A DNA stretch of 64,000 nucleotides from Liolophura sinensis (lineage: Eukaryota > Mollusca > Polyplacophora > Chitonida > Chitonidae). The position numbers and the translations under genes were made by a program. The stretch spans positions 2,604,001 through 2,668,000 of the forward strand of contig NC_088307.1 of the NCBI RefSeq assembly GCF_032854445.1, read 5' to 3'. The first letter of the stretch is position 1. Each line of letters begins with the position of its first letter. Shown here one piece after another: positions 44,896-56,500 of this stretch. The notes under the pieces are model-generated. The model had not been told where the DNA came from, searched no databases, and saw nothing but the letters and a program-made list of their open reading frames with translations.

Positions 44896-47875
44896 AATCA
44901 CCACAGAAACAAGACACTGTGAGAACACGTTGTGGGCTCCGTTATCTATGTTTGTAGTCTCTTTGGTAGCATTGCTTTCGCCAGTTGTACCTGTGGTAAG
45001 ATTTATAGGCCCAATTGTGCCTGTGGTAAGATTTATAGGCCCAATTGTGCCTGTGGTAAGATTTATAGGCTCACCTGTGCTTGTCAAATAAGTTGCAGAC
45101 TGAACTGAGTCTGAGATAGTACCTGCAGACTGACCCTTACTAGGGGTAGTAGTTGTAGGCTGAGCTGTCCTTATGTTAGCCGTCGAAGACTTGGCTGTGG
45201 CTGTGGTAGGAGTTGTAGGCTGGGCTGTGCTTGTGGTAGTTGTAGACTGGGCTGTGCTTGTGGTAGGAGATGTAGACTGGGTTGCGCTTGTGGTAGGAGA
45301 TGTAGACTGGGTTGTGCTTGTGTTAGGAGATGTAGACTGGGCTGTACTTGTGGTAGGAGATGAAGGCTGGGCTGTGCTTGTGGTAGGAGACGTATCAGTC
45401 GAGGTTGCTGGAACTGAGGAAAAACACAGTATTCTAAACGGCTAATTGAAGTAACAGATCCATGTATTACGCTAAAATAATTTAACGATTTTGTCTCAAG
45501 ACCAAAATCCTTAAGGAATGAATTTTTATTTATTTTTTAATTATTTATTATTTTTTCATAAAATATTGATTTATTTGATTCATTAATACTCAAAAATGTT
45601 TCACTGTGCTTGGATATTAGGTCACTTAGTGGAGGACAATCAGCCCAAACACAGCAGTTCGCTATAGTGTACACAGCTAACAATTCTGCTTTATTATTAT
45701 CTACTACGCCGCAAATCAGGTCTTCGTGTGAAGAATAATAAAGACACATTGATCTTTTTAAAAGTGAACAGTCCATCTTATGACTAAAACCCCGTGGAGA
45801 GATGGAAAGACCCCGTGGAGACATGAAATAACCCAAGGGAGACATGGAATATCCCGTGGAGACATGGAATATCCCGTGGAGACATGGAATAACCCCGTGG
45901 AGACATGGAATAATCTAGAGGAGATATGGAATAACCTGTGGAGACATGGTGTTATTCCATATCTCCTCTGGATAATTCCATGTCTCCACGGTGTTATTCC
46001 ATATCTCCTCTGGATTATTCCATGTCTCCACGGGGTTATTCCATGTCTTCACGAGGTTTTTCCATGTCTCCACGGTGTTATTCCATATCTCCTCTGGATT
46101 ATTCCATGTCATTCCCCCGGGCTCTGCGAGGTTTCCTCCCACCATAATGCTGGCCGTCGTGTTATAAGTGAAATATTCTTGAGTATGACATAAAACACCA
46201 ATCAAATAAATATATAAATAAATAAATAAATAAATAAATACCAATCGGATTGTGTCATTTTCCAGTATGCACACCATAATGCCAGCACTGTTGTATAGGT
46301 CAAAATATTTTGAGCACGGTGTAAAACTCCAAGCAAATAAATATATCGAATCTCCTCAGTGACAGATTCTATTTCATACAGGTAAACCCTCGAAAAGTAC
46401 TAGTTATTTCCCTTTTAAAGTGGAAATGGTTCCATGGCTCATGGTCATGAATCCTACATTTAATATCAAGACAATAAGCCAGAATTGTTTTTGTCAAAAT
46501 TAAAAACTTATTTCAGTGCTTTATTTACGGTTCCAGAAGTGATACAATTCCCTTATTAATATTACCAACCGTTTATGGTTCACAAAATGGTTTAATTAAA
46601 GGATACATCCAAAAGGTACCACAGATCAACTAGCACAGCTTTAAGGAACATGAAGATATGCCAAAAACTCTGAGGCATATTTTGTATTTCTTGCTAATCC
46701 CCTCTATTTCATGCTCTATTTTATGCAGATTTTCTCCCAGTGGTTGGAAGTATTCGGAAATGACGTCATCGATGAGCATACATACACTTTATCAATGACC
46801 GGCCCACAGCCTCCAGTTAGGACTCCTAACTGACCCCTCCACTGGGGCCTTATGGAAACTCTGCCTTAAAGCCACTTTTACGACCCAAAGAAGAAAGCTG
46901 ATAACCTTTTTTGTGGTTTTGTATGTTTGGTCACATCATATCCTACATATTAAGAAATAAAACTCATGTATACTTTAAAGTAACTTTTCGAAGTTCTAAA
47001 TTGGTTTTATTGGAATTGGAAGCCATTTTCCGGTACCAAGATCGGCCCCTGATTAGAGTCAGATTCCAATCCGATTCTCCCTGCTTCAGCTGTGAGTTTA
47101 TTTATTTGTTTATGTATTTATTTACTTGATTAATGTTTTAAGTCTGTATTCAAGAATATACTTGCGGATCTATGGGTGGACAAAAACACACGTTTTCCCT
47201 CTCGTGAAACACACGTTTTCCCTCGCGTGAAACACACGTTTTCCCTCGCGTGTTAGACGTAAATAGGTCTATGCCTTTCACTCTAGATGCGGGCTCAAAA
47301 TCTTACTGCTTATGGGGACATGGCCGACGAAGCTCGTGTAGCCGTTTGCACGGTCTAACGTTCGTTGAAAACCACTTGTTTGATAGCAATTTTAATAATA
47401 AATGATTGAGGGGAAGGAAATAATGCATTGGATTTAGATTAGAAAGAGCAATCGCTAACAAAACTAGATTTGTGTAACAGTATTGGGTTTGAAGATGGTT
47501 TCTCCGGCCGCAGACCGGACAAAGCCACAATATATTTGATGTGTTGCCTCACTGGATAGCCATGCCGTTTCGAAACGCCAAAGCTGACGCCTCGTGCGCA
47601 CAGTCACTGTACAGGTATATTGATACCGAGCCGATTACCATTTTTAAACAATATATTCCAGCATTCCTTCAAACTGAAGGCCAAGTGATGAGGTATCAAC
47701 ATTACAATCAGTAATGTCTCAGACAGGACTTGAGCTAGCGGGGATTGAAGTCGGGCCCTCCCGCTTACCAGACGGATATTTTAGCTCTCCGCTAGGAAAA
47801 CTTACCTTGAAGTGTCAGATTGCCGAACAGAAGAACCAGGAATGGTAATGTCAATACTCTGAGGCTTGCCATTTT
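44848..47875 (-). CDS. Mucin-like Ser/Thr-rich secreted or anchored protein (signal exon plus exon B)
   Basis: The signal exon (47806-47875) follows an acceptor-like TTATTTTCAG, starts with ATG at 47872 and encodes MASLRVLTLPFLVLLFGNLT, then LQ, a clear signal peptide. It ends in a strong donor (AG|GTAAGT) in phase 1. Exon B (44848-45413) has acceptor TTTTCCTCAG, matches phase 1 and is open to a TAA. The product is 210 residues: signal peptide, VPATSTDTS, about ten repeats of the STSPTTSTAQ type, a less regular part (AKSSTANIRTAQP, GTISDSVQSAT), three NLTTGTIGPI-type repeats (some with N-x-T sequons), GESNATKETT, and a hydrophobic end (CLVSVVIFLTTTSAVIS). It is likely O- and N-glycosylated and either membrane- or GPI-anchored. 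A 5' UTR exon upstream is implied by the acceptor. No homologue is recognised by name. Confidence 0.68.
45793..46114. repeat. 21-bp minisatellite arranged as an inverted repeat
   Basis: 45793-45947 reads 'gtggagacatggaata' forward, and from 45948 the same units are reverse-complemented ('ttattccatatctcctc'). The arms are roughly 155-165 bases and almost without spacer, so the stretch can fold into a hairpin. In duplicate A the array is in one orientation only. Confidence 0.88.
46112..46345 (-). mobile_element. Two SINE-A fragments, reverse orientation (duplicate B)
   Basis: 46112-46240 matches the fragment in duplicate A. A second, more diverged fragment (46255-46345: 'caccataatgccagcac', 'aaatattttgagcacggtgt') is absent from A. 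Confidence 0.65.
46346..47530. other. Low-copy stretch of duplicate B (mucin intron 1)
   Basis: Counterpart of 42441-43726 with small indels. No exon recognised. Confidence 0.5.
47565..47798 (+). mobile_element. Old SINE-B-like remnant
   Basis: 'actgaaggccaagtgatgag', 'tcagacaggacttgagc' and 'ggattgaagtcgggccctcc' resemble the 3' half of SINE-B. It lies within the presumed first mucin intron, next to the signal exon donor. Confidence 0.4.
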
Positions 47876-48950
47876 CTGAAAATAAATTATAAAATCTAAT
47901 GATAAATACATGTAGATTTTCATAAATCTATACCTTCCAAACGCGTCAGTAGCCCTTCAGCCCTTCCCTGTTTCTTATCTGACACTATACGTTATACAGA
48001 TTTAGCGTTACTAACGAGTCTAGAGGCGACGAAAGGTTCTGCAAACATCAGTGGAAGTGGCTTTATCGTCGCTGTTTCAGTTGCGGCTCCCGTCTGTATG
48101 GATGGATACATTGATTATCCTCACCAAAAGCATACGATTGGTCTATATTTCAAATCCACAATGGCACTGTACACCACACGGATAAGTAAAAACCCAGTGA
48201 TTCCAGTACTAGATCTGAGGGAAACATTGACAAACACACTAACCAGGTATGAATCTTTGAAACGCTTGCCTTGTTTTCATGCGTTGTTTTGCAGAGATTT
48301 TGTGTCTCATTTCACAGATCGATCTCTCCGTGTAAGAGGTGCTGTGTTCGGCAAAAAAACCATAGAAACGGGCGATAAGTCCGCGGGTGGCGATAAGCCC
48401 GAGGTATAGTGCTATTATCACGTCACTGGTACTATCTCACGATAACACTGTGACTTTATTGATAGGCACTTACGTACATCCGTCTTGTTACAGATATGAC
48501 TATGAACAGGTGAACTGTTTCGCAATTTTTTATGTTTTCATTTCTTGTTTGCTCTTTCTCATTTTTAACCCGTTGTGCCATTGGTAGGAACAAATCAGGA
48601 AAACTCTTGTGTGTGTTCGCATTTGTTTTATTTTCATGTTTTGCTTGCTTCTTTTGTCTGTCTTTCCACTGTCTTGTTATTTGTACGATCGCACTTCAGA
48701 TAAACTCTTTCTTTTGTTCTTTTAATAATGTGCTTTCCTTTTCTTTCTATCACTTTTCTATTCCATTTCTCTTTACTTTATTATTGTCGCCTTTCCCATG
48801 AAACACATCTCTCTCTCTATCATCTGTCTAATCAAAGCTGTTTATTTTTTTTGTCTGTTGAAGCACCAAAGTTTGGAAGCCCGTGATCTCGCTCAGCTGC
48901 ACGACAAAGAGATATTTTTTTGGTCGCTCTACAGGAACAACATATTAGAT
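47876..48950. other. Upstream of the mucin-like locus; no gene recognised
   Basis: ORFs at 48098-48409 and 48532-48801 lack any family signature, and the second is pyrimidine-rich low-complexity sequence. A 5' UTR exon of the mucin-like gene may lie here but cannot be placed. Confidence 0.45.
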
Positions 48951-49165
<215 letters not shown>

Positions 49166-52100
49166 AATGCTGGGACAGCAACAATTAAGGAAAAGTTTTA
49201 TTTGATCAAGCAACAAAATAATCGTGGTGTGGCGTTGTCGATCCACGAATCTGAATACAAAAAGGTGGAAAATGGCGTCAATTGAACCCTTTTGTGACAT
49301 TTACTGGAAACACTGCACTTAATCCTAAAACCACAGGTGCCTGCCCTTGTAGCTTGTATCCTAACTGTAGGCTAATATGCGTCGTTGCTGTTAAAAAACA
49401 AGGCAAGTAACGAAGACGATCGGCAAATGAACAATTAACAGATTTCACCTGCTACACGACCAAATAATCTCATAAACATTTGTCCACTAATAAAGACGTT
49501 GTTTCAAATTGTGCCAAAGATGAAATAAACTTGATGTAATAAATTTTTGCTACTTCGTGGACGAAAACATACCCTGATTTCTAATAATGGTGCAAAATGT
49601 AACAGTCGCGCCGAGCCAGATAAAGATAAGATAAACTATTGGTCGTATAGGCTCGTTCAGCACCTTCGTACTGCGTACGGTATGGAATTGCTTCGACAGG
49701 GGAGACGTCAAATAAGGGTAGTCGCCTGTGTTAAAACGTTGCATTGTCGCTCTGTCGCCCTAAGTAGCTAAAGATGTAATGAAAAATGGCGAGTTTCTGT
49801 CTGACTTTCTTGTGAGTGAAATCAAACAGATCATCAAGGCAACAACGCATCATTTCATTTATAAAATATGGCCTCTCGGTAACATATTTGGTAGCCGACA
49901 AGCTCAGGGAATTGCTCTGCATGAGGTTAACAGACGTTCTCTTCTCACATGTTCATATTGTTGACCAGATATTTTATCTTGTTGTTGGACCTTTCAAAAC
50001 GGCATGGACGTCACTACACAGCATTTCCATACGACCACGAATCTCAAACTTGAACTCTTTTCTAAAAAAACGTTATCAGAAACCATTGCATCAAAACCAG
50101 GGTAAATCAACAGGCTGTGAGTGTCACCTTACAGATAAAACTTTTCAGATATAAGACCACAAAACACTTGTCTCTGCTCCATTACGACAAAGTGTGCAAC
50201 TTTGTTCTGATCGTGGAGTAGGTTCACGTAGACACAACGTGGTCAGATCAAGGACATTGACGACATGTACGATCTCTTATATAGGTCTTATGTGTAAAGT
50301 CTTACAAACTATGACTAGTACGTTGGAAGTTCTGTCAGCAACCTGTGGATGGTCGTGGGTTTCCCCAGTGCTCTGTCGCATTTCCTCCCACTATAATGCT
50401 GGCCGTCGTCGTATAAGAGAAATATTCTTGAATACGGCGTAAATCACCAATCAAATAAATAGACTGTGACGATCTCATGATCAAAGGGGAAACTTTACCC
50501 CCATAGGGAATTCGGGCTTATATAAGCTATGTAGTATATTGTTCACTATTGCCTTAGCATTAACACTTCGTGGGCCACCTGGTAAGTTAAACGTAGTATT
50601 GCTAGTTCGATTCACCTTGGACCCGAGCCGTCATTGCATGCGAAATGATACCCCGTTACATAACGTCCGTCCATCAAAGATGTATACGCGGCAAAGGCAT
50701 GTCGTATGTGCTTCATGCTAGTTGCCGATTCAAATCCAGTCGTGGCCCTACATTTTTAACTCAGGGGCTTCCTTTTAATCGTTACTAATTTTTTCCTTTT
50801 GCCTAGTGCTGCATGACGGCACATTCGCTCCGATATTACTTTGAAGTCACCACGGTACGGCCATGTAGTCTAATACTTACTTTTCTTGGAGTGGTGTTAG
50901 AGGTAAGCTAACTCGCACCTCAGGTGCTCATAGTGTAGTTAAATTTTATGTTAAAGGATGAAGAATTAAGGTCAGAATCATTCATACGACGGCAGTCATA
51001 CTTGTGTGTGGATGATATCGAATGCTCGGAGAAAACTATAACGAGCCTTTGGCAAGTTACTGACGAACTTTCCCACAAGTGAGACATCCCACATATACTA
51101 CATGGTGTTCTATGCAGATGCGCACATCTGTATAGAACACCAATGTTTTGGAGAAGACGTTGGAAATAATTTGCTGAAAACGTCAATGTTATAAAAAGGT
51201 CGCCAGCCTATGTTTTAACAAAAACGTATGCGTGTTTAGTCCCAGTATACATGCAACGCGTTTATGGATAGGACGTCTGAGTTCAAATAAAAACAGCAAA
51301 GAGTTTGCACATTAATGTATGCGTTTTTATAAATACATGTCATGCGTCGTTAATATTGGCAATTACATGTGGTCCCAAGAGCACTTTGTAACAAAGACTT
51401 AATGGATGGATCCAACACATCCGATGTCCCCACAACCCCTTCTCGTGATAACGTTACTTTTCATTCCATTCCCGGTGAAAGCATTTGTGACGTCATGACG
51501 TCAGAGAGAGGATTGAACATTTGTAACCCATCATCCGGTAAACCTATTTGCAACAATATTGCTTACGACTGGTTAATTGCGTGTTCTTGATTGACAGTTT
51601 GGAAAGGTCTATTGATTATCATGGGGTGTCTTCGTGGCAGCCATGTTTATGGCTGAAGAGAGCCGGACAAACTCATAATATCAGTTAACGGGTTTATCTC
51701 GCCAAACTTTACACCAATAAATATAGGCCTATTCACTGTTAAAACAGTCAGATAACCCAGTTATCAGAGAGCCAATCAAATGGCCGAAATGCCTCCAAGA
51801 CGAGAAAAATCCATAAATATTATTGGATGGTTCACGTCATGTGATCCAATTTAAATCTCTGACAACATAACCGACTCCATGTGTGAGTTGGACAAGACAA
51901 CTGTACAGGAGATTAAAAAAACAAAGTTTAACATTGGTAAACAAAAAGCTTTCCTGAAAGCTGGTCTGGCAAATACGGCGAGTTTGAGGAAAAGATAGGC
52001 TTGTGTGTGTGTCTACTGACAGTGGAAAGTGACTGTAATTCAAAGGGGTTAAAGTGAGATTTTAGCTTTAGTGCATGCGTTTTCACGTATCATCAGTTAG

Positions 52101-52816
52101 CTGACTAAGGGAGGCCATTTCATTGGGTGTCGCCTAGGTCTGTTTGAACATGGGATTGTTAGAAACAAACATGGCGAATCCCTAGCATAGACAGCGTGAA
52201 AACTGAAGAACGTAATGAAGCCCCAAAAACGGTATGCAGTTTATTATTGTCTTAATGTAACATACAAATATTTACATGTAGATCTCTGTGTATAAGCCGC
52301 ATATATTTTGTGTCTGTGAGCGGCGTAACTTTCCTAGGTTAAAGTAAATAGTTTTCTTCGTTGACACGGCTTGTTCTCGCCTAACTGTGCACTGCATTTC
52401 CGCCTTGTTAACATGGTTTAACCCCGAGTTATTCCCCTTTATCTGAGGTACTTCATGAACGTGATAAAAATAACGTTAAACGTACGCAGTGAACTGCGAA
52501 TGTTTTCGAGCTATTCTTGCAGTATTCTTTCTTCGTTTTTACTTTATCTGTTTTGTTCTATTTTATATAACTGATCATGTATTTGATTAACATGTATCAT
52601 TAACAGTATGTACTAGCGCAAATTGTACTATTTCTTGCTTGTCATAACGGAGAATGTGTGATGTAAAGCGCGGAGAATCACCCAAGTATGCCTATAACGG
52701 AGAATAGCCCGTAACGTAGAATAGCCCTATATTTATCCGCGAGCGGATGAGTAAAGTACGACGATGTATATCCGCTTACGTTATACGCATAAATACGTAC
52801 TCTCGAAAAATTAATC
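49166..52816. other. 3.6-kb stretch without a recognised gene
   Basis: Short ORFs (49547-49771, 49816-50154, 50539-50721, 51369-51590 and others) have no domain or signal I can identify. It contains one clear SINE-A (50330-50462) and a much older SINE-A-like remnant (about 50990-51085). Confidence 0.5.
50330..50462 (-). mobile_element. SINE-A fragment, reverse orientation
   Basis: 'cagcaacctgtggatggtcg', 'tttcctcccactataatgct', 'ggccgtcgtcgtataag' and 'caccaatcaaataaat' in order. It is somewhat diverged. Confidence 0.75.
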
Positions 52817-52825
52817 TGTTAATAG

Positions 52826-53262
52826 TAACAGAAAGTCTGTTGTCTGAGTGATGCTGGAATACCTGGAATGTTTACGTTGAATCAATAGAATATGTGCGTG
52901 GTATTTAACAGAGTTTAATAGAATATGTGCGTGGTATTTAACAGAGTTTAATAGAATATGTGCGTGGTATTTAACAGAGTTTAATAGAATATGTGCGTGG
53001 TATTTAACAGAGTTTAATAGAATATGTGCGTGGTATTTAACAGAGTTTAATAGAATATGTGCGTGGTATTTAACAGAGTTTAATAGAATATGTGCGTGGT
53101 ATTTAACAGAGTTTAATAGAATATGTGCGTGGTATTTAACAGAATTTAATAGAATATTTGTGTTGAATTAATGTAATATGTGTGTTGTATTTAACAGAAT
53201 ACTCAGTATTCCGCAATAGCAGAATACATTCTACCATCACTCAGACAACAAACTTTCTGTTA
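52826..53262. mobile_element. MITE-like element: 35-bp terminal inverted repeats around a 33-bp minisatellite
   Basis: The left end (52826-52860) reads 'taacagaaagtctgttgtct' then gagtgatg; the reverse complement of 53228-53262 reads 'taacagaaagtttgttgtct' then gagtgatg, with 3 mismatches over 35 bases. The interior is mostly the 33-bp array. There is no transposase, so it would depend on one in trans. Flanks (left ...aatag, right aattt...) show no clear target-site duplication. It sits about 290 bases beyond the clusterin-like stop codon. Confidence 0.78.
52884..53201. repeat. 33-bp minisatellite, about 8 perfect copies plus degenerate ends
   Basis: The unit is 'gaatatgtgcgtggtattta' plus acagagtttaata. 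The first copies are identical, with divergence only at the right edge (from about 53141). It forms the interior of the TIR-bounded element. Confidence 0.93.
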
Positions 53263-53555
53263 AATTTGAATTTTTTTAGGTGAAGAAACCGGAGTGCTCC
53301 TCGATTTCTTTGATGATGGGCCGACAGACTGTGCATAAAAGAACTAGGCCTTGCCAAACGACCAGACCAGCCAGGGCCATTGTATGTACATGCAGTACAG
53401 AAACTGAGAACAAATTATCTGATGACAGATTGATCGCTTTTTGTGTAACGTTATTCTCAAGAAATGTTCTCTTCTGTAACAGCGATCAGTTATATGGGTC
53501 GAGAAAACTGAACTGCCTGTCGTAAACCACCAACTTTTGGCAGGTTGCCGCAGTA

Positions 53556-56500
53556 TTAATGAGTTTTGAACCAGTCCAGAGCTTGCCGTGCGATTACTGG
53601 TGCAGCGGAATCTGGCAAGAAGATGTTGATTGGTTGATTTACCCGGAATGACGTAGTTTTTGTAAGGAGGCTGACGTAAGCTGTGACGTCTTTGTACGTT
53701 TGTGTCATGGGGTCAAAAGATGCGGGGTCATACGTCACCTGGAAGAACAATGCGGTAGTGGGTTATTACGCGGATTTAAATTCATAAAGTAGCTCAAGTC
53801 CAGCTCACGCTGGAGTCCTCTCCCGCCGGACGTGGGAAGGTCCGTCAGCAACCTGCGGATGGTCGTTGGTTTTCCCCGGGCTGTGCCCGGTTTCCTCTCG
53901 CAGTATTGCTGGCCGCCGTCGTAAAGTGAAATATTCTTGAGTACCGCGTAAAACACCAATCAAACAAATAAATCATGAAGAAATCGATAAATTTGTATTT
54001 AATTTTCCCAGACACAAAATTTGATTGAATTCGGTCGAGTTTAACTTCGGTCAGCAGATATATTCGAGGCCGACATTATAGCCAATCAAAATGGCTAAAA
54101 CATGGTCAAGAGAATGAAGGGATAGTCAAACAGGTCGCAAGATGTAACGAGTCATTAAGATTATCCAAGTATTCAAATTTAAAATCAGACTTGATTAAAT
54201 TCCGCCCAGTAGTTTGGACGTCGGCCAACAATTGCTAATTGTCATACACACAAACATGTATCTCTCCCTCCCCCTGTCACATACACAAACATGTATCTCT
54301 CCCTCCCCCTGTCACATACACAAACATGTATCTCTCCCTCCCCCTGTCACATACACAAACATGTATCTCTCCCTCCCCCTGTCACACACACAAACATGTA
54401 TCTCTCCCTCCCCCTGTCACATACACAAACATGTATCTCTCCCTCCCCCTGTCACACACACAAACATGTATCTCTCCCTCCCCCTGTCACATACACAAAC
54501 ATGTATCTCTCCCTCCCCCTGTCACATACACAAACATGTATCTCTCCCTCCCCCTGTCACACACACAAACATGTATCTCTCCCTCCCCCTGTCACACACA
54601 CAAACGTATCTCTCCCTCCCCCTGTCACATACGCAAACATGTATCTCTGCCCACATGACATACACAAACATGTATCTCTCCCTCCCCCTGTCACACACAC
54701 AAACATGTATCTCTCCCTCCCCCTGTCACACACACAAACATGTATCTCTCCCTCCCCTGTCACACACACAAACATGTATCTCTCCCTCCCCCTGTCACAC
54801 ACACAAACGTATCTCTCCCTCCCCCTGTCACATACGCAAACATGTATCTCTGCCCCATCACATACACAAACATGTATCTCTCCCTCCCCCTGTCACACAC
54901 ACAAACATGTATCTCTCCCTCCCCCTGTCACACACACAGACATGTATCTCTCCCTCCCCCTGTCACACACACAAACATGTATCTCTCCCTCCCCCTGTCA
55001 CACACACAAACATGTATCTCTCCCTCCCCCTGTCACACACACAGACATGTATCTCTCCCTCCCCCTGTCACATACACATACGTATATCTCTCCCTCGCCC
55101 TGTCACATACACAAACGTGTATCTCTCCCTGCCCTGTCACATACACAAACATGTATCTCTCCCTCCCCCGTCACACACACAAACATGTGTCTCTCCCTCC
55201 CCTGCCACACACACGAACATGTATCTCTCCCTCCCCCTGTCACATACGTAAACATGTATCTCTCCCTCCCCCTTTCACACACACAAACATGTATCTTTCC
55301 CTCCCTGCCACACACACGAACATGTATCTCTCCCTCCCCTTTCACATACACAAACATGTATCTCTCCCTCCCCTGTCACTCCCCTGTCACATACACAAAC
55401 ATGTATCTCCCCCTCCCCTGTCACACACACAGACATGTATCTCTCCCTCCCCCTGTCACATACACATACGTGTATCTCTCCCTCCCCCTGTCACATACAC
55501 AAACATGTATCTCTCCCTGCCCTGTCACATACACAAACATGTATCTCTCCCTCCTCCCACGTCACACACACAAACATGTGTCTCTCCCTCCCCTGCCACA
55601 CACACGAACATGTATCTCTCCCTCCCCCTGTCACATACGTAAACATGTATCTCTCCCTCCCCCTGTCACACACACAAACATGTATCTTTCCCTCCCTGCC
55701 ACACACACGAACATGTATCTCTCCCTCCCCTGTCACATACACAAACATGTATCTCTCCCTCCCCTGTCACTCCCCTGTCACATACACAAACATGTATCTC
55801 TCCCTCCCCTGTCACACACACAAACATGTATCTCTCCCTCCCCTGTCACATACACAAACATGTATCTCTCCCTCCCCCTGTCACATACACAAACATGTAT
55901 CTCTCCCTCCCCCTGTCACATACACAAACATGTATCTCTCCCTTCCCCTGTCACACACACAAACATGTATCTCTCCCTCCCCCTGTCACACACACAAACA
56001 TGTATCTCTCCCTCCCCTGTCACATACACAAACATGTATCTCTCCCTCCCCCTGTCACATACACAAACATGTATCTCTCCCTCCCCCTGTCACATACACA
56101 AACATGTATCTCTCCCTTCCCCTGTCACACACACAAACGTATCTCTCCCTCCCCCTGTCACATACACAAACATGTATATCTCCCTCCCCTGTCACACACA
56201 CAAACATATATCTCTCCCTCCCCTGTCACACACACAAACATGTATCTCTCCCTCCCCTGTCACACACACAAACATGTATCTCTCCCTCCCCTGTCACATT
56301 TTGTTTGGGGGGAGTGGGGGGGGGGGACAGGCTCAAAAGCTTCACAACTAATCAGTACAGAGATAACTATATTTTAATTTAATAACTCTCTAGTCTGTTT
56401 TTATGGCGTTAATAGCAAAATGTGCCTTGGTCTCAACAGGAGATGGGTCGAAGTCGGGAGACCCGGGATGAAACCTGGGTCGAATCATACTAAATACTTT

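Larger units (their letters stand above)
43727..47530. repeat. Mucin-locus tandem duplication, duplicate B
   Basis: Homologous to duplicate A in order: 30-bp array, mucin exon, 21-bp array (inverted here), SINE-A, low-copy stretch. Differences are a larger 30-bp array (31 versus 16 units), 48-bp units reiterated at 44690-44895, fewer TSPTTSTAQS repeats, and a deletion near 46825. Confidence 0.85.

Noticed and set aside
50920-51186. 88-codon minus ORF with several Cys and His
   Set aside because: It overlaps an old SINE-A-like remnant and shows no recognisable zinc-finger spacing.
54291-56351. 686-codon plus-strand ORF rich in His, Ser, Pro and Leu
   Set aside because: It is the 35-bp minisatellite read through; all three plus frames are open with the same 35-residue period, and it lies inside an intron of a well-supported minus-strand gene.
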